DNA from: Aminipila sp051883075
GTDB taxonomy: Bacteria > Bacillota > Clostridia > Peptostreptococcales > Anaerovoracaceae
DNA: 31,510 nt
NCBI GenBank assembly: GCA_051883075.1
Contig: JBJETA010000151.1
Location: 1 to 31,510 of the forward strand
Reading direction: 5' to 3'
Position numbers and translations under genes: made by a program
The notes under the pieces: model-generated
Told to the model about the DNA's origin: nothing
What the model saw: the letters and a program-made list of their open reading frames with translations, nothing else
Database searches by the model: none
In this document: positions 21,536 through 29,624 of the stretch, piece by piece
Numbering within the stretch: the stretch's first letter is position 1
Layout: each line of letters starts with the position of its first letter

Positions 21536-22174
21536 TCATAAAATGAATTTCACATAATTTATATTTTTACCCTGAGCTTTAAATTTTTCCTCGTACTCCG
21601 TAGTGAAGTTTTTTGATTCAAACCGAGTTGTATGTAAATCCCTCGAAAACTCCGTTACTTCATATCCGTTGGCCTCTATCTCCTCCATGGAAAACTCAAA
21701 AAGATCGTCATTGTCTGTTTTAAACTCTACAAAGCCACCGCTCTTTACGACCTTTTCGTAACCCTTCAGATATCTTGTGTGGGTAAGTCTTCGTTTCGCA
21801 TGTCTTTCCTTTGGCCATGGGTCACTGAAATTTAAATATATTCCCGCAAGCTCTCCCTCTTCAAAGAACTCGGTAATGTCCTGTATATACTGAAGCACAA
21901 ATCTGATGTTCTGTATTTCTGCAGCTTCCGCCTTTTCAAGTGCCCTGAGGACAACTGTTTCATGTCCCTCTACAGCTATATAGTTTCTGTCCGGGTGCGC
22001 CTTTGCCTGTTTTGAAGAAAACTGTCCCTTGCCGCAGCCCAGCTCCAGATAAATTTCATTGTCATTTCCGAAAAGCTCTTTCCATCTTCCCTTCATGCTC
22101 TTCGGCTCATCAACACAAAGATGTGCATACGCTGCAAGCTTCGTATCCAGATTTTTTGCTTTTCTCTGCCGCAT
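21536..22174 (-). CDS. trmB: tRNA (guanine-N7-)-methyltransferase
   Basis: A 212-residue SAM-dependent methyltransferase that makes m7G46 in tRNA. The N-terminal RQRKAKNLD is typical. The SAM motif is YLELGCGKGQF (about residues 42-52), followed by IAVEGHETV. The TrmB signature LNFSDPWPKERHAKRRLTH (about 114-132) and KTDNDDLFEFS are complete. The C-terminal TEYEEKFKAQGKNINY is also characteristic. AAAGGAAAT precedes the ATG. It lies 122 bases after ecfT in the same direction, where truA often stands in Firmicutes, and is bounded downstream by a strong terminator. Confidence 0.96.
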   Translation of the reverse strand: MRQRKAKNLDTKLAAYAHLCVDEPKSMKGRWKELFGNDNEIYLELGCGKGQFSSKQAKAHPDRNYIAVEGHETVVLRALEKAEAAEIQNIRFVLQYIQDITEFFEEGELAGIYLNFSDPWPKERHAKRRLTHTRYLKGYEKVVKSGGFVEFKTDNDDLFEFSMEEIEANGYEVTEFSRDLHTTRFESKNFTTEYEEKFKAQGKNINYVKFIL

Positions 22175-22296
22175 TTTTTATTTCCTTTCTGCCCTGTTCT
22201 TATAAGCTTAAAATTTAAACGACCAAACAACCGGCCATCTTTATCGTTTATTTGCAATAAACGTTCAGTATTGATTTCTCTGGCTTTCATTCATAA
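22175..22296. other. trmB-ecfT intergenic region
   Basis: This gap holds a short perfect hairpin (CGTTTATT, 22245-22252, with AATAAACG, 22256-22263) without a U-run, and no convincing terminator or promoter. The 65-codon minus-strand frame crossing it has no ribosome binding site and runs into trmB, so it is not called. Confidence 0.4.
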
Positions 22297-23097
22297 CTAC
22301 AATACATATGACTGAACTATTATCAGTACAAGAAAACCTATTTCCACAACTGTCGCTGCAAAATCCCTTCCTTTAAGCTTCATTTCGTGAAGTCTGGTTC
22401 TGTTCATTCCGCCTCTGTAGCATCTCGCCTCCATGGCCATTGCCAGATCCTGTGCGATTCTGAATGCGCTTATAAAAAGAGGTACCAATATAGGTATCAG
22501 ACTCTTTGCTCTTTTTATAAGATTTCCGCTCTCAAAATCAGCACCTCTTGCGGTCTGGGCCTTCATAATCTTGTCGGTTTCCTCCAGCAGCGTCGGAATA
22601 AACCTGAGTGCTATAGTCATCATCATAGCCAGCTCATGTGCCGGAACTCCTATTTTCCTCAGTGGGTTCAGCAAATACTCTATGCCATCTGTCAGGCTGA
22701 TAGGTTTTGTGGTCAAAGTAAGCAGTGAAGAGCCAAAAATCAGAAGCACCAGTCGTATGCCCATAAAGCATGCATTGTACAAGCCTTCCCTCGTAAGTCT
22801 TAGAAATCCCAGCTTCCAGAGGGTTTCGCCATCAGTCATAAACATATTTATGATAAAAGTAAAGGCTATAATCAGAAATACCGGTTTCAGCCCCCTTGCT
22901 ATAAACCGGAAAGGTACCTTTGATACCGCTATGCATGCCGCAAGGGCAAGCGCCGATATGGCAAAGCCCGCAAAGTTATTTACCACAAAAATCGCAATTA
23001 TATATATAAACGTGCCTATTATCTTTATTCTCGGGTCCAGTCTGTGTATCAGCGAACCGCCCGGATAATACTGCCCTAAAGTAATATCACGAATCAT
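22297..23097 (-). CDS. ecfT: energy-coupling factor transporter, T component
   Basis: A 266-residue membrane protein that joins the EcfA1/EcfA2 ATPases to exchangeable substrate-binding S components for vitamin and cofactor uptake. The N-terminus shows LGQYYPGGSLIHRLDPRIKI, typical of EcfT. About five to six membrane helices follow. The two cytoplasmic coupling motifs with Ala-Arg are present (AQTARGADF and AMEARCYRGG, about residues 185 and 225). The ATG has AGGAGA upstream and starts 10 bases after ecfA2. It is the last gene of the ecfA1-ecfA2-ecfT set; no S component is encoded in the window, as is normal for group II ECF systems. Confidence 0.95.
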   Translation of the reverse strand: MIRDITLGQYYPGGSLIHRLDPRIKIIGTFIYIIAIFVVNNFAGFAISALALAACIAVSKVPFRFIARGLKPVFLIIAFTFIINMFMTDGETLWKLGFLRLTREGLYNACFMGIRLVLLIFGSSLLTLTTKPISLTDGIEYLLNPLRKIGVPAHELAMMMTIALRFIPTLLEETDKIMKAQTARGADFESGNLIKRAKSLIPILVPLFISAFRIAQDLAMAMEARCYRGGMNRTRLHEMKLKGRDFAATVVEIGFLVLIIVQSYVL

Positions 23098-23107
23098 TTT
23101 TCTTCTC

Positions 23108-23956
23108 CTATTTTAATTTTTCTGTCAGTCTTTCTACTGCTTCTTCCATATTAAGGACATCCGGATCTATATCCATGCCCCTCTCTTTCAGTCTATAAAG
23201 AATCTCCGCCGCCGGATGAACACCAAGACCCATTGCAACCAGTTCATCACGCCTTGCAAAGACCTCTCTCGGAGTCCCAAACATTACAGACCTTCCTTTA
23301 TGCATAACGAGAACCTTATCACTCAAATCCGCAATATCACGCATATTATGTGAGACCAGAATCAGTATGCTTCCCTGCTCACGGTGTATCTTTTTTATAG
23401 TCTGAACCAGCTCTCTATGCGCTTTCGGGTCAAGACCTGCCGTAGGTTCGTCCATTATAAGTACCTCCGGCTTCATGGCAATAACACCCGCTATGGCAAC
23501 TCTTCTCTTCTGACCTCCCGAAAGTTCAAAAGGCGAACGTTCTGCAATCTCTTCATATGGAAGGCCTACCAGTTCAAGTGCTTCACGAACCCTTTCGTCT
23601 GCCTCTTCCTGACTGAGGCCGAGATTTATCGGTCCGAAAGCCACATCCTGTTTTACGGTTTCCTCAAACAGCTGATACTCCGGATATTGGAATACCAATC
23701 CGATTTTTCTTCTTATATCACGCATGGGAATGCCCGGTTGTGTTATATCTGTCCCGTTTATAATGATGCTTCCGGATTTAGGCTTAATAAGTCCGTCAAG
23801 CTGCTGTACAAGCGTAGATTTTCCCGAGCCTGTATGCCCTATGATTCCTACAAACTCACCGTCGTTGATTTCAAAGGAAACATCATCCAGTGCTTTTGAC
23901 TCATAAGCCAGTCCTTCACTGTAAGTATATGTTAAATTTTTTACTTGTATTGACAT
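23108..23956 (-). CDS. ecfA2: energy-coupling factor transporter ATPase EcfA2
   Basis: A 282-residue ABC ATPase. Walker A is GHTGSGKST (about residues 40-48), the Q loop VFQYPEYQLFEETV, the signature LSGGQKRR, Walker B VLIMDEPTAGLDP and the switch His in VSHNM. The FQYPEYQLFE loop and the C-terminal extension are typical of EcfA2. It forms a heterodimer with EcfA1 that powers S-component-mediated uptake. It overlaps the end of ecfA1 by 16 bases, with a GGTGG-type ribosome binding site in that gene, so translation is coupled. Confidence 0.95.
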   Translation of the reverse strand: MSIQVKNLTYTYSEGLAYESKALDDVSFEINDGEFVGIIGHTGSGKSTLVQQLDGLIKPKSGSIIINGTDITQPGIPMRDIRRKIGLVFQYPEYQLFEETVKQDVAFGPINLGLSQEEADERVREALELVGLPYEEIAERSPFELSGGQKRRVAIAGVIAMKPEVLIMDEPTAGLDPKAHRELVQTIKKIHREQGSILILVSHNMRDIADLSDKVLVMHKGRSVMFGTPREVFARRDELVAMGLGVHPAAEILYRLKERGMDIDPDVLNMEEAVERLTEKLK

Positions 23957-24789
23957 AGGTATTCCACCATTTCCTCTGTACTGATTATTCCCTTAGGCAC
24001 GTCTATACCTTTTTCACGCAGTCTGTCTGCCATATCTACAACAGGCGGAACATCAAGACCTGCCTCTCTGATTTTTTTAACATCCGCAAATATTTCCACG
24101 GGACTTCCTTCCAGCACAGCTTCGCCTTTATCCATTATTACTACATGCTCTGCTTCTGCCGCTTCTTCCATAAAGTGCGTTATCAGGATTATAGTGATGC
24201 CGTTTTTATGAAGCTTTTTGATTATGTCCATAACCTCTTTGCGTCCCTTTGGATCAAGCATTGCCGTAGGCTCATCAAATATGATGCAGTCGGGAGTCAT
24301 GGCAGCTACGCCCGCAATGGCAATTCTTTGCTTCTGCCCCCCGGAAAGCATATGCGGTGCTTTTTTTCTATGCTCATACATTCCTACAGCTTTCAATGCG
24401 CCGTCTACTCTTTCCCTGATTTCCTGCGGTTCAATTCCAAGGTTTTCAGGACCGAAAGCAACATCATCCTCTACTATTGATGAGACGAGCTGGTTGTCCG
24501 GATTCTGAAAAACCATTCCCGCTGACTGCCGTATGTCCCACAGATGAGCTTCATCCCTCGTGTCAAAACCGTTTACCGTTATCCTTCCCTCTGTTGGAAT
24601 AAGAAGGGCATTTATATTCTTTGCAAGAGTTGACTTGCCGGAACCGTTTCTTCCGAGTATAGCTGTAAAGCTACCTCTTTCCAGATTTAAATTCAGACCC
24701 TTTATGGCTTCCACAAGCTCCTCTCTTCCCTCTTTTATATAGCGGAAGTTTAAGTTCTCAATTTTTATTATTGTATCCATATATATCAT
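23941..24789 (-). CDS. ecfA1: energy-coupling factor transporter ATPase EcfA1
   Basis: A 282-residue ABC ATPase, partner of EcfA2. Walker A is GRNGSGKST, the Q loop MVFQNPDNQLVSSIVEDDVAFG, the signature MLSGGQKQR, Walker B IIFDEPTAMLDP and the switch His in ITHFMEE. The FQNPDNQ loop marks EcfA1 as opposed to EcfA2. Two close starts are possible, ATG at 24789 or ATG at 24780 (MDTIIKIENL); neither has a strong ribosome binding site, with a weak GAAAG before the first. It follows rplQ in the order usual for Firmicutes, after a hairpin that may end most ribosomal transcripts. Confidence 0.95.
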   Translation of the reverse strand: MIYMDTIIKIENLNFRYIKEGREELVEAIKGLNLNLERGSFTAILGRNGSGKSTLAKNINALLIPTEGRITVNGFDTRDEAHLWDIRQSAGMVFQNPDNQLVSSIVEDDVAFGPENLGIEPQEIRERVDGALKAVGMYEHRKKAPHMLSGGQKQRIAIAGVAAMTPDCIIFDEPTAMLDPKGRKEVMDIIKKLHKNGITIILITHFMEEAAEAEHVVIMDKGEAVLEGSPVEIFADVKKIREAGLDVPPVVDMADRLREKGIDVPKGIISTEEMVEYLCQYK

Positions 24790-24826
24790 CAGTCTTTCAG
24801 TCTGTTATTTTCATATTTATAACAAC

Positions 24827-24855
24827 AAGGCGTGCAAATGAAATCTGCACGCCTT
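24827..24855 (-). terminator. hairpin after rplQ, probable terminator or attenuator
   Basis: A 10-bp perfect stem, AAGGCGTGCA (24827-24836) with TGCACGCCTT (24846-24855), loop of 9. It is followed on the minus strand by TTGTTGTTAT rather than a clean U-run, so read-through into the ecf genes is likely. Confidence 0.6.
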
Positions 24856-24864
24856 AATTCTTAA

Positions 24865-25206
24865 TTATACAAGCTCTAAGAATACTACTTCTGCGCAGTC
24901 TCCCTGTCTTGGTCCTAATTTTAAGATTCTTGTGTATCCGCCGTTTCTTTCAGCATACTTTGGAGCTATTTCTTCAAATAACTTTGTTACAACTGATTCG
25001 TCGTAAACATAAGCAAGAACCTGTCTTCTAGCATGAAGGTCACCACGCTTTGCAAGAGTGATTAACTTTTCTGCTTCTCTTCTGGCTTCCTTTGCTCTGC
25101 AATCAGTAGTAGAAATACGTCCTTCTCTGAAAAGGTCAGTAACTAAATTTCTAAGCATTGCTTTTCTGTGAGCAGTAGGTCTGCCTAATTTTCTGTATCC
25201 TGGCAT
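24865..25206 (-). CDS. rplQ: 50S ribosomal protein L17
   Basis: A 113-residue ribosomal protein of the large subunit, near the exit tunnel. It starts MPGYRKLGRPTAHRKAMLRN, the conserved L17 N-terminus, and ends GDCAEVVFLELV. A longer frame to 25254 adds 16 residues foreign to the family. The ATG at 25206 has AAGGAG 8 bases upstream and is chosen. It directly follows rpoA, as in the alpha operon. Confidence 0.97.
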   Translation of the reverse strand: MPGYRKLGRPTAHRKAMLRNLVTDLFREGRISTTDCRAKEARREAEKLITLAKRGDLHARRQVLAYVYDESVVTKLFEEIAPKYAERNGGYTRILKLGPRQGDCAEVVFLELV

Positions 25207-25257
25207 TGCCGTATCTCCTTCCTCGCGAGGTTCCTCAAAAAGAGGCCTTCGCAAATT

Positions 25258-26208
25258 CTATTCATCACTTGGTCTTAGACTTAATCCAAGCTCTTCCAAT
25301 TTGTGTTTTACTTCGTCTAAGGACTTCTTACCCAGGTTTCTAACCTTCATCATATCCTCTTCGGATTTATGTGTAAGCTCCTCAACTGTATTTATTGCAG
25401 CTCTCTTTAAGCAGTTGAATGAACGTACTGAAAGTTCAAGTTCTTCAATAGTCATTTCAAGAGCCTTTTCCTTCTGGTCTTCTTCCTTTTCAACCATGAT
25501 TTCCATAGAATCAGCAGCATCTGTCAGTTCAATGAACAGATTTAAATGTTCCTGCATGATCTTGGCACCGATTGAAACACCCTCATCAGGTGAAATTGAA
25601 CCATCAGTCCAGATTTCCAAGATTAACTTGTCATAGTCAGTTACCTGACCTACTCTTGTGTTTTCAACTGTAAAGTTTACTTTTCTAACCGGTGTGTAGA
25701 TTGAATCTACAGGAATTACTGCAATAGGAGTTCTGTCAGTTTTGTTCTGATCGGCAGGCACATAGCCTCTTCCCTTTGCAATATTTATTTCCATAACCAG
25801 TGTAGCGTTTTCTTCAAGTGTTGCTATATGCAAATCGGGATTGAAGATTTCAAGGTCCATATCTCCGATAATGTCCGCAGCAGTTACTTCTTTAGGTCCA
25901 ACAGCATTGATGATTACTCTCTTTGTATTTTCACTGCCGTTCAGACGAATAGCAAGCTTCTTTAAATTCAGAATAATCTCTGTTACGTCTTCTTTTACTC
26001 CTGGAATTGTTGAAAATTCATGAAGAATTCCATCAATTTTTACTGAAGTTACAGCAGCACCGGGAAGTGAGCTTAAGAGAATTCTTCTCAAGCTGTTTCC
26101 AAGAGTAGTGCCGTAGCCTCTTTCCAAAGGTTCTACCACAAACTTACCATAATTCGCATCTTCTTCTGAGAATATACATTCTATTGTTGGTTTTTCGATT
26201 TCTATCAC
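25258..26208 (-). CDS. rpoA: DNA-directed RNA polymerase subunit alpha
   Basis: A 316-residue RNA polymerase alpha subunit. The N-terminal assembly domain shows VEPLERGYGTTLGNSLRRILLSS, and the C-terminal domain that contacts UP elements and activators shows ELELSVRSFNCLKRAAINTVEEL and GKKSLDEVKHKLEELGLSLR. The start codon is GTG (26208), with GGAGGG about 8 bases upstream. No better ATG gives the conserved N-terminus. It lies between rpsD and rplQ. Length and motifs are normal. Confidence 0.98.
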   Translation of the reverse strand: MIEIEKPTIECIFSEEDANYGKFVVEPLERGYGTTLGNSLRRILLSSLPGAAVTSVKIDGILHEFSTIPGVKEDVTEIILNLKKLAIRLNGSENTKRVIINAVGPKEVTAADIIGDMDLEIFNPDLHIATLEENATLVMEINIAKGRGYVPADQNKTDRTPIAVIPVDSIYTPVRKVNFTVENTRVGQVTDYDKLILEIWTDGSISPDEGVSIGAKIMQEHLNLFIELTDAADSMEIMVEKEEDQKEKALEMTIEELELSVRSFNCLKRAAINTVEELTHKSEEDMMKVRNLGKKSLDEVKHKLEELGLSLRPSDE

Positions 26209-26255
26209 TCAAAAACCCTCCCTTTTCTTCCAAAATATAACGTATAAGCAATATA

Positions 26256-26876
26256 CTATTTGGAATATAATTCGACGATAAGATGCTCAGCGATTGGAGT
26301 ATCGATTTCTTCTCTTGTAGGAATTGATACAACCTTACCTTCAAGCTTATCAGTATCAACAGTAATCCATGCAGGAGTGCTGATGTTCATGTCTCTGATT
26401 TCTTTGAACTTAGGTGAGCTCTGGCTCTTTTCCTTTACTCTGATTACATCTCCGGCTTTAACTTCCAGTGAAGGGATGTCTACCTTCTTACCGTTTAAAG
26501 TGAAGTGGCCGTGAGTTACAAGCTGTCTAGCTTCCTTTCTTGATGCTGCAAATCCCATTCTGAATACAACATTGTCAAGTCTTGATTCAAGCATGATTAA
26601 AAGGTTTTCACCGGCGATACCCTTTCTCTTTTCTGCTTTTTCAAATAAGTTTCTGAACTGAGTTTCCAGTAAGCCGTAGAATCTCTTAGCCTTCTGCTTT
26701 TCTCTTAACTGTAAACCATATTCAGAAACCTTTTTTCTGCTCTGTCCATGCTGACCGGGAGCGTAATTTCTTCTCTCGATTGCACACTTTGAGCTATAAC
26801 ATCTTTCGCCTTTTAAGAAAAGCTTCTGACCTTCTCTTCTGCATAATCTGCAGTTAGCATCTGTATATCTTGCCAT
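26256..26876 (-). CDS. rpsD: 30S ribosomal protein S4, zinc-binding form
   Basis: A 206-residue primary assembly protein of the small subunit and, in many bacteria, the translational repressor of its own operon. The N-terminal part has four cysteines (C9, C12, C26, C31) that should bind zinc, the C+ form. The S4 RNA-binding domain follows (LESRLDNVVFRMGFAASRKEARQLVTHGHFTLNGKKV). GGAGG precedes the ATG. The gene is inside the alpha operon rather than separate as in Bacillus subtilis, which makes S4 feedback on the rpsM leader conceivable. Confidence 0.98.
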   Translation of the reverse strand: MARYTDANCRLCRREGQKLFLKGERCYSSKCAIERRNYAPGQHGQSRKKVSEYGLQLREKQKAKRFYGLLETQFRNLFEKAEKRKGIAGENLLIMLESRLDNVVFRMGFAASRKEARQLVTHGHFTLNGKKVDIPSLEVKAGDVIRVKEKSQSSPKFKEIRDMNISTPAWITVDTDKLEGKVVSIPTREEIDTPIAEHLIVELYSK

Positions 26877-26898
26877 TCTAAATTACTCCTCCCTTCAA

Positions 26899-27297
26899 CT
26901 AGACTCTTCTTCTCTTTGGTGGACGGCAACCATTATGAGGAATTGGTGTAATATCCTTAATCATATTGATTTCAAGTCCTGCAGCCTGTAAAGCTCTGAT
27001 TGCAGCTTCACGACCGGAACCTGGTCCTTTTACATATACTTCAACTGTCTTTAGTCCGTGTTCCATAGCGCCCTTAGCAGCTTCTTCAGCAGCCATCTGT
27101 GCAGCGAATGGAGTTGATTTTCTTGAACCCTTAAATCCAAGAGAACCAGCACTTGACCATGATAGTGCATTACCGTTTAAGTCTGTAAGAGTTACAAGAG
27201 TATTGTTAAAGGTTGACTGGATATGTGCCTGGCCTTTTTCAATGTTCTTACGTTCTCTCTTCTTTTTTCTAACTGTCTTTTTTACAGCTTTAGCCAT
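26899..27297 (-). CDS. rpsK: 30S ribosomal protein S11
   Basis: A 132-residue small-subunit protein of the platform, near the mRNA exit. Conserved stretches include AHIQSTFNNTLVTLTD, GFKGSRKSTPFAAQ, VYVKGPGSGREAAIRAL and the C-terminal DITPIPHNGCRPPKRRRV. The N-terminal basic tail (about 20 residues) is normal for Firmicutes. AAGGAGG precedes the ATG. It lies between rpsM and rpsD. Confidence 0.98.
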   Translation of the reverse strand: MAKAVKKTVRKKKRERKNIEKGQAHIQSTFNNTLVTLTDLNGNALSWSSAGSLGFKGSRKSTPFAAQMAAEEAAKGAMEHGLKTVEVYVKGPGSGREAAIRALQAAGLEINMIKDITPIPHNGCRPPKRRRV

Positions 27298-27311
27298 TTT
27301 ATCCTACCTCC

Positions 27312-27683
27312 TTACTTCTTCTTCTTTCTGCCTACAGTCTTCTTAGGACCTTTTCTTGTTCTTGCGTTTGTCTTAGTCTTCTGTCCTCTGACAGGAAGTC
27401 CTCTTCTGTGTCTGATACCTCTGTAACATCCGATTTCCATAAGTCTCTTGATGTTAAGTGAAACTTCTCTTCTTAAATCACCTTCAACCATGTATTCGTT
27501 TTCGATGATCTTTCTGATCTTACCAGCTTCATCTTCTGTAAGGTCTTTTACTCTTGTGTCTGGGTTAATGCCAGCCTTTTCAAGAATCACATTTGAAGTC
27601 TTTCTGCCAATACCATAAATGTAAGTAAGGCCGATTTCTACTCTTTTGTCTCTAGGTAAATCTACTCCGGCTATACGAGCCAT
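27312..27683 (-). CDS. rpsM: 30S ribosomal protein S13
   Basis: A 123-residue protein of the small-subunit head, at the contact with the large subunit and P-site tRNA. It starts MARIAGVDLPRDKRVEIGLTYIYGIG and ends in the basic tail RTRKGPKKTVGRKKKK. A longer frame to 27716 adds 11 residues not found in the family. The ATG at 27683 with GGAGG upstream is chosen. A 119-base gap separates it from rpmJ, the largest inside the ribosomal block. Confidence 0.98.
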   Translation of the reverse strand: MARIAGVDLPRDKRVEIGLTYIYGIGRKTSNVILEKAGINPDTRVKDLTEDEAGKIRKIIENEYMVEGDLRREVSLNIKRLMEIGCYRGIRHRRGLPVRGQKTKTNARTRKGPKKTVGRKKKK

Positions 27684-27802
27684 AAATTCCTCCTTCTCCC
27701 ATCTTCCGTCACGCAAAGCCCCTCGGCCAGCGTAATATAAACGGGGTAATCCAATTTTAACTATAAAATATTCATTTAATGTCTGCTCTCACAGACCCAT
27801 TA
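27684..27802 (-). promoter_or_regulatory. rpsM leader, possible structured regulatory RNA
   Basis: The 119 bases between rpmJ and rpsM hold overlapping short helices on the minus strand. CCCC of TTACCCCG can pair with GGGG of CGAGGGGC, and TTACGC can pair with GCGTGA (one G-T). They are ordered so that the two would form an H-type pseudoknot. A small GTCTG/CAGAC hairpin (27781-27796) lies just after rpmJ. S4 is known to bind a pseudoknot at this gene in enterobacteria; a similar role here is inference. Confidence 0.3.
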
Positions 27803-27916
27803 TCAACCCTGCTTCTGCTTGTGCTTAGGATTTTCGCAGATAACCATAACTTTACCGTTTCTCTTGATTACCTTGCACTTTTCGCAGATAGGTTTTACTG
27901 AAGCTCTAACCTTCAT
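27803..27916 (-). CDS. rpmJ: 50S ribosomal protein L36, zinc-binding form
   Basis: A 37-residue protein starting MKVRASVKPICEKCKVIKRN and ending PKHKQKQG. C11, C14, C27 and H32 form the zinc site of the C+ form. Its ATG has GGAGG upstream, and it sits between infA and rpsM as usual. It is the smallest gene of the cluster. Confidence 0.97.
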   Translation of the reverse strand: MKVRASVKPICEKCKVIKRNGKVMVICENPKHKQKQG

Positions 27917-27957
27917 TTAAGTTCCTCCTATCTTATCAAAACCTTAATCAAAGTTCT

Positions 27958-28176
27958 TTACTTATCTCTCCATATAATTCTTCCTCTTGTCAGGTCATAA
28001 GGTGAAAGTTCAACTTTTACTTTATCTCCCGGAAGAATTCTTATGAAGTTCATTCTTATCTTTCCTGAAATGTGTGCGAGTACTTCATATCCGTTTTCGA
28101 GCTTCACAACAAACATTGCGTTCGGCTGTGCATCAACTACAGTACCAAGTACTTCAATGACGTCTTTTTTCGCCAT
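27958..28176 (-). CDS. infA: translation initiation factor IF-1
   Basis: A 72-residue OB-fold protein that binds the ribosomal A site during initiation. The whole sequence is typical: KKDVIEVLGTVVDAQPNAMF, LENGYEVLAHISGKIRMNFI and LSPYDLTRGRIIWRDK. GGAGGAG precedes the ATG. The gene starts 15 bases after map and is followed by rpmJ. Confidence 0.98.
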   Translation of the reverse strand: MAKKDVIEVLGTVVDAQPNAMFVVKLENGYEVLAHISGKIRMNFIRILPGDKVKVELSPYDLTRGRIIWRDK

Positions 28177-28191
28177 GTTTACATTCTCCTC

Positions 28192-28938
28192 CTATAGGGT
28201 AAGCAGCTCCGGCTCACCATCTGTAATAACAACAGTATTTTCATAATGTGCAGAAAGTTTTCCGTCAACTGTAACTGCTGTCCAGTTGTTCTGAAGTACA
28301 TCTACTTCATAGTCGCCCTGGGCAATCATAGGTTCTATGGCAAATACCATACCTGCCGACAATCTCGGTCCTCTGCCCGGTCTTCCATAGTTAGGAATCT
28401 GTGGCTCTTCATGAAGATCCCTTCCCAAACCATGACCGACAAAATCTCTTATTACCGAAAAACCTTCTTTCTCAACCCTTTCCTGAATGGCATGGGAAAT
28501 ATCGGAAAGTCTGTAGCCTACTTTGCAGAACTTAAGTCCTTCAAAGAAGCTTTCACGTGTTACACGAATCAGCCTTTCAGCTTCCGCATCAATCTTTCCT
28601 ACAGCATATGTCCTTGCAGCATCGCTTACATATCCCTTGTAGGTTGAACCTACATCTACGCTCACGATGTCGCCTTCTCTAAGTATTCTGTGTTTTGAAG
28701 GAATCCCGTGGACAACTTCTTCATTTACAGAAACACATGCCGCTTCCGGGAAATCACCATATCCCTTAAAAGTAGGTGTCATACCATGCTTTAATATGAT
28801 GTTTTCCACAAAATTGCTCACATCCATAGTTGAGATTCCCGGCTTCACAAAATCTTCCAGTTCTCTCAGTACAAGCCCTGTAACTTTTCCGGCTTCACGC
28901 ATTATGTCAATCTCTTGTTCTGACTTGATGATAATCAT
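28192..28938 (-). CDS. map: methionine aminopeptidase, type I
   Basis: A 248-residue dimetal enzyme that removes the initiator methionine from nascent proteins. The metal ligands are visible in order: two Asp (VSVDVGSTYKGYVSDAART), His (FVGHGLGRDLHEEP), Glu (FAIEPMI) and the final Glu (AHYENTVVITD). The N-terminal substrate His is in VVHGIPS. The length is that of type Ia, with no zinc-finger extension. GGGAGAA precedes the ATG. It starts 3 bases after the adk stop. Confidence 0.97.
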   Translation of the reverse strand: MIIIKSEQEIDIMREAGKVTGLVLRELEDFVKPGISTMDVSNFVENIILKHGMTPTFKGYGDFPEAACVSVNEEVVHGIPSKHRILREGDIVSVDVGSTYKGYVSDAARTYAVGKIDAEAERLIRVTRESFFEGLKFCKVGYRLSDISHAIQERVEKEGFSVIRDFVGHGLGRDLHEEPQIPNYGRPGRGPRLSAGMVFAIEPMIAQGDYEVDVLQNNWTAVTVDGKLSAHYENTVVITDGEPELLTL

Positions 28939-28941
28939 TGC

Positions 28942-29586
28942 TTATTCTCCCAAAACCTTTACTATAGCTGTAAACACGTTGTCAAGTCCCGCTGCACCAT
29001 CGATTTCAGCGATATTGCCCTTTCCAGAATAGTAATCAACAAGAGGCTTTGTCTGTGAATTGTAAACTTCAATTCTGTTTTCAACTGTTGCTTCTGTATC
29101 ATCACTTCTCTGATAAAGCTCTCCGCCGCATGCATCACACACACCTTCTGTTTTAGGAGGCATATTTACAACATGGAATGTTGCTCCGCAGGCTCTGCAA
29201 ACACGTCTGCCAATTAGTCTTGTCATTAACTCTTCTTTAGCAACTTCAATGTTTAAAACCTTATCGATTTTCTTTCCGTGTGCTGCTAAAAATTCGTCTA
29301 ACTTTTCAGCCTGATAAACTGTTCTAGGAAAACCGTCAAGAAGGAAACCTTCCTTGCAGTCATCTTCAAGCAGTCTGGTTGTAGCTATCTCTATTACCAA
29401 ATCATCAGGAACAAGTTCGCCCTTGTTCATATATTCCTGAGCCTTTACGCCAAGGGCTGTTCCCTTTTTAATATTTTCTCTGAAGATATCTCCGGTAGAG
29501 ATATGCGGAATACCATACTTTTCGATTATTCTGGTCGCCTGTGTGCCTTTGCCGGCACCCGGAGGGCCTAATAAAATTAAATTCAT
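28942..29586 (-). CDS. adk: adenylate kinase, zinc-binding LID form
   Basis: A 214-residue kinase that interconverts ATP and AMP with two ADP. The P loop is GPPGAGKGTQA (about residues 7-17). AMP-binding segments include STGDIFREN and LDGFPRTVYQ. The LID domain carries four cysteines (CRACG and CDACG, about residues 125-150) expected to bind structural zinc, common in Gram-positive bacteria. The ATG at 29586 with GGAGG 8 bases upstream gives the conserved MNLILLGPPG start; an upstream frame adds only 5 unlikely residues. It lies between secY and map. Confidence 0.98.
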   Translation of the reverse strand: MNLILLGPPGAGKGTQATRIIEKYGIPHISTGDIFRENIKKGTALGVKAQEYMNKGELVPDDLVIEIATTRLLEDDCKEGFLLDGFPRTVYQAEKLDEFLAAHGKKIDKVLNIEVAKEELMTRLIGRRVCRACGATFHVVNMPPKTEGVCDACGGELYQRSDDTEATVENRIEVYNSQTKPLVDYYSGKGNIAEIDGAAGLDNVFTAIVKVLGE

Positions 29587-29624
29587 TTGCCTTTCCTCCA
29601 TTTTATCATACTTTCAAGCCGCCA

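Noticed and set aside
22093..22290. 65-codon minus-strand frame between ecfT and trmB
   Set aside because: No ribosome binding site, overlaps trmB by about 80 bases, and shows no recognisable family. It is not a remnant of truA as far as can be seen.
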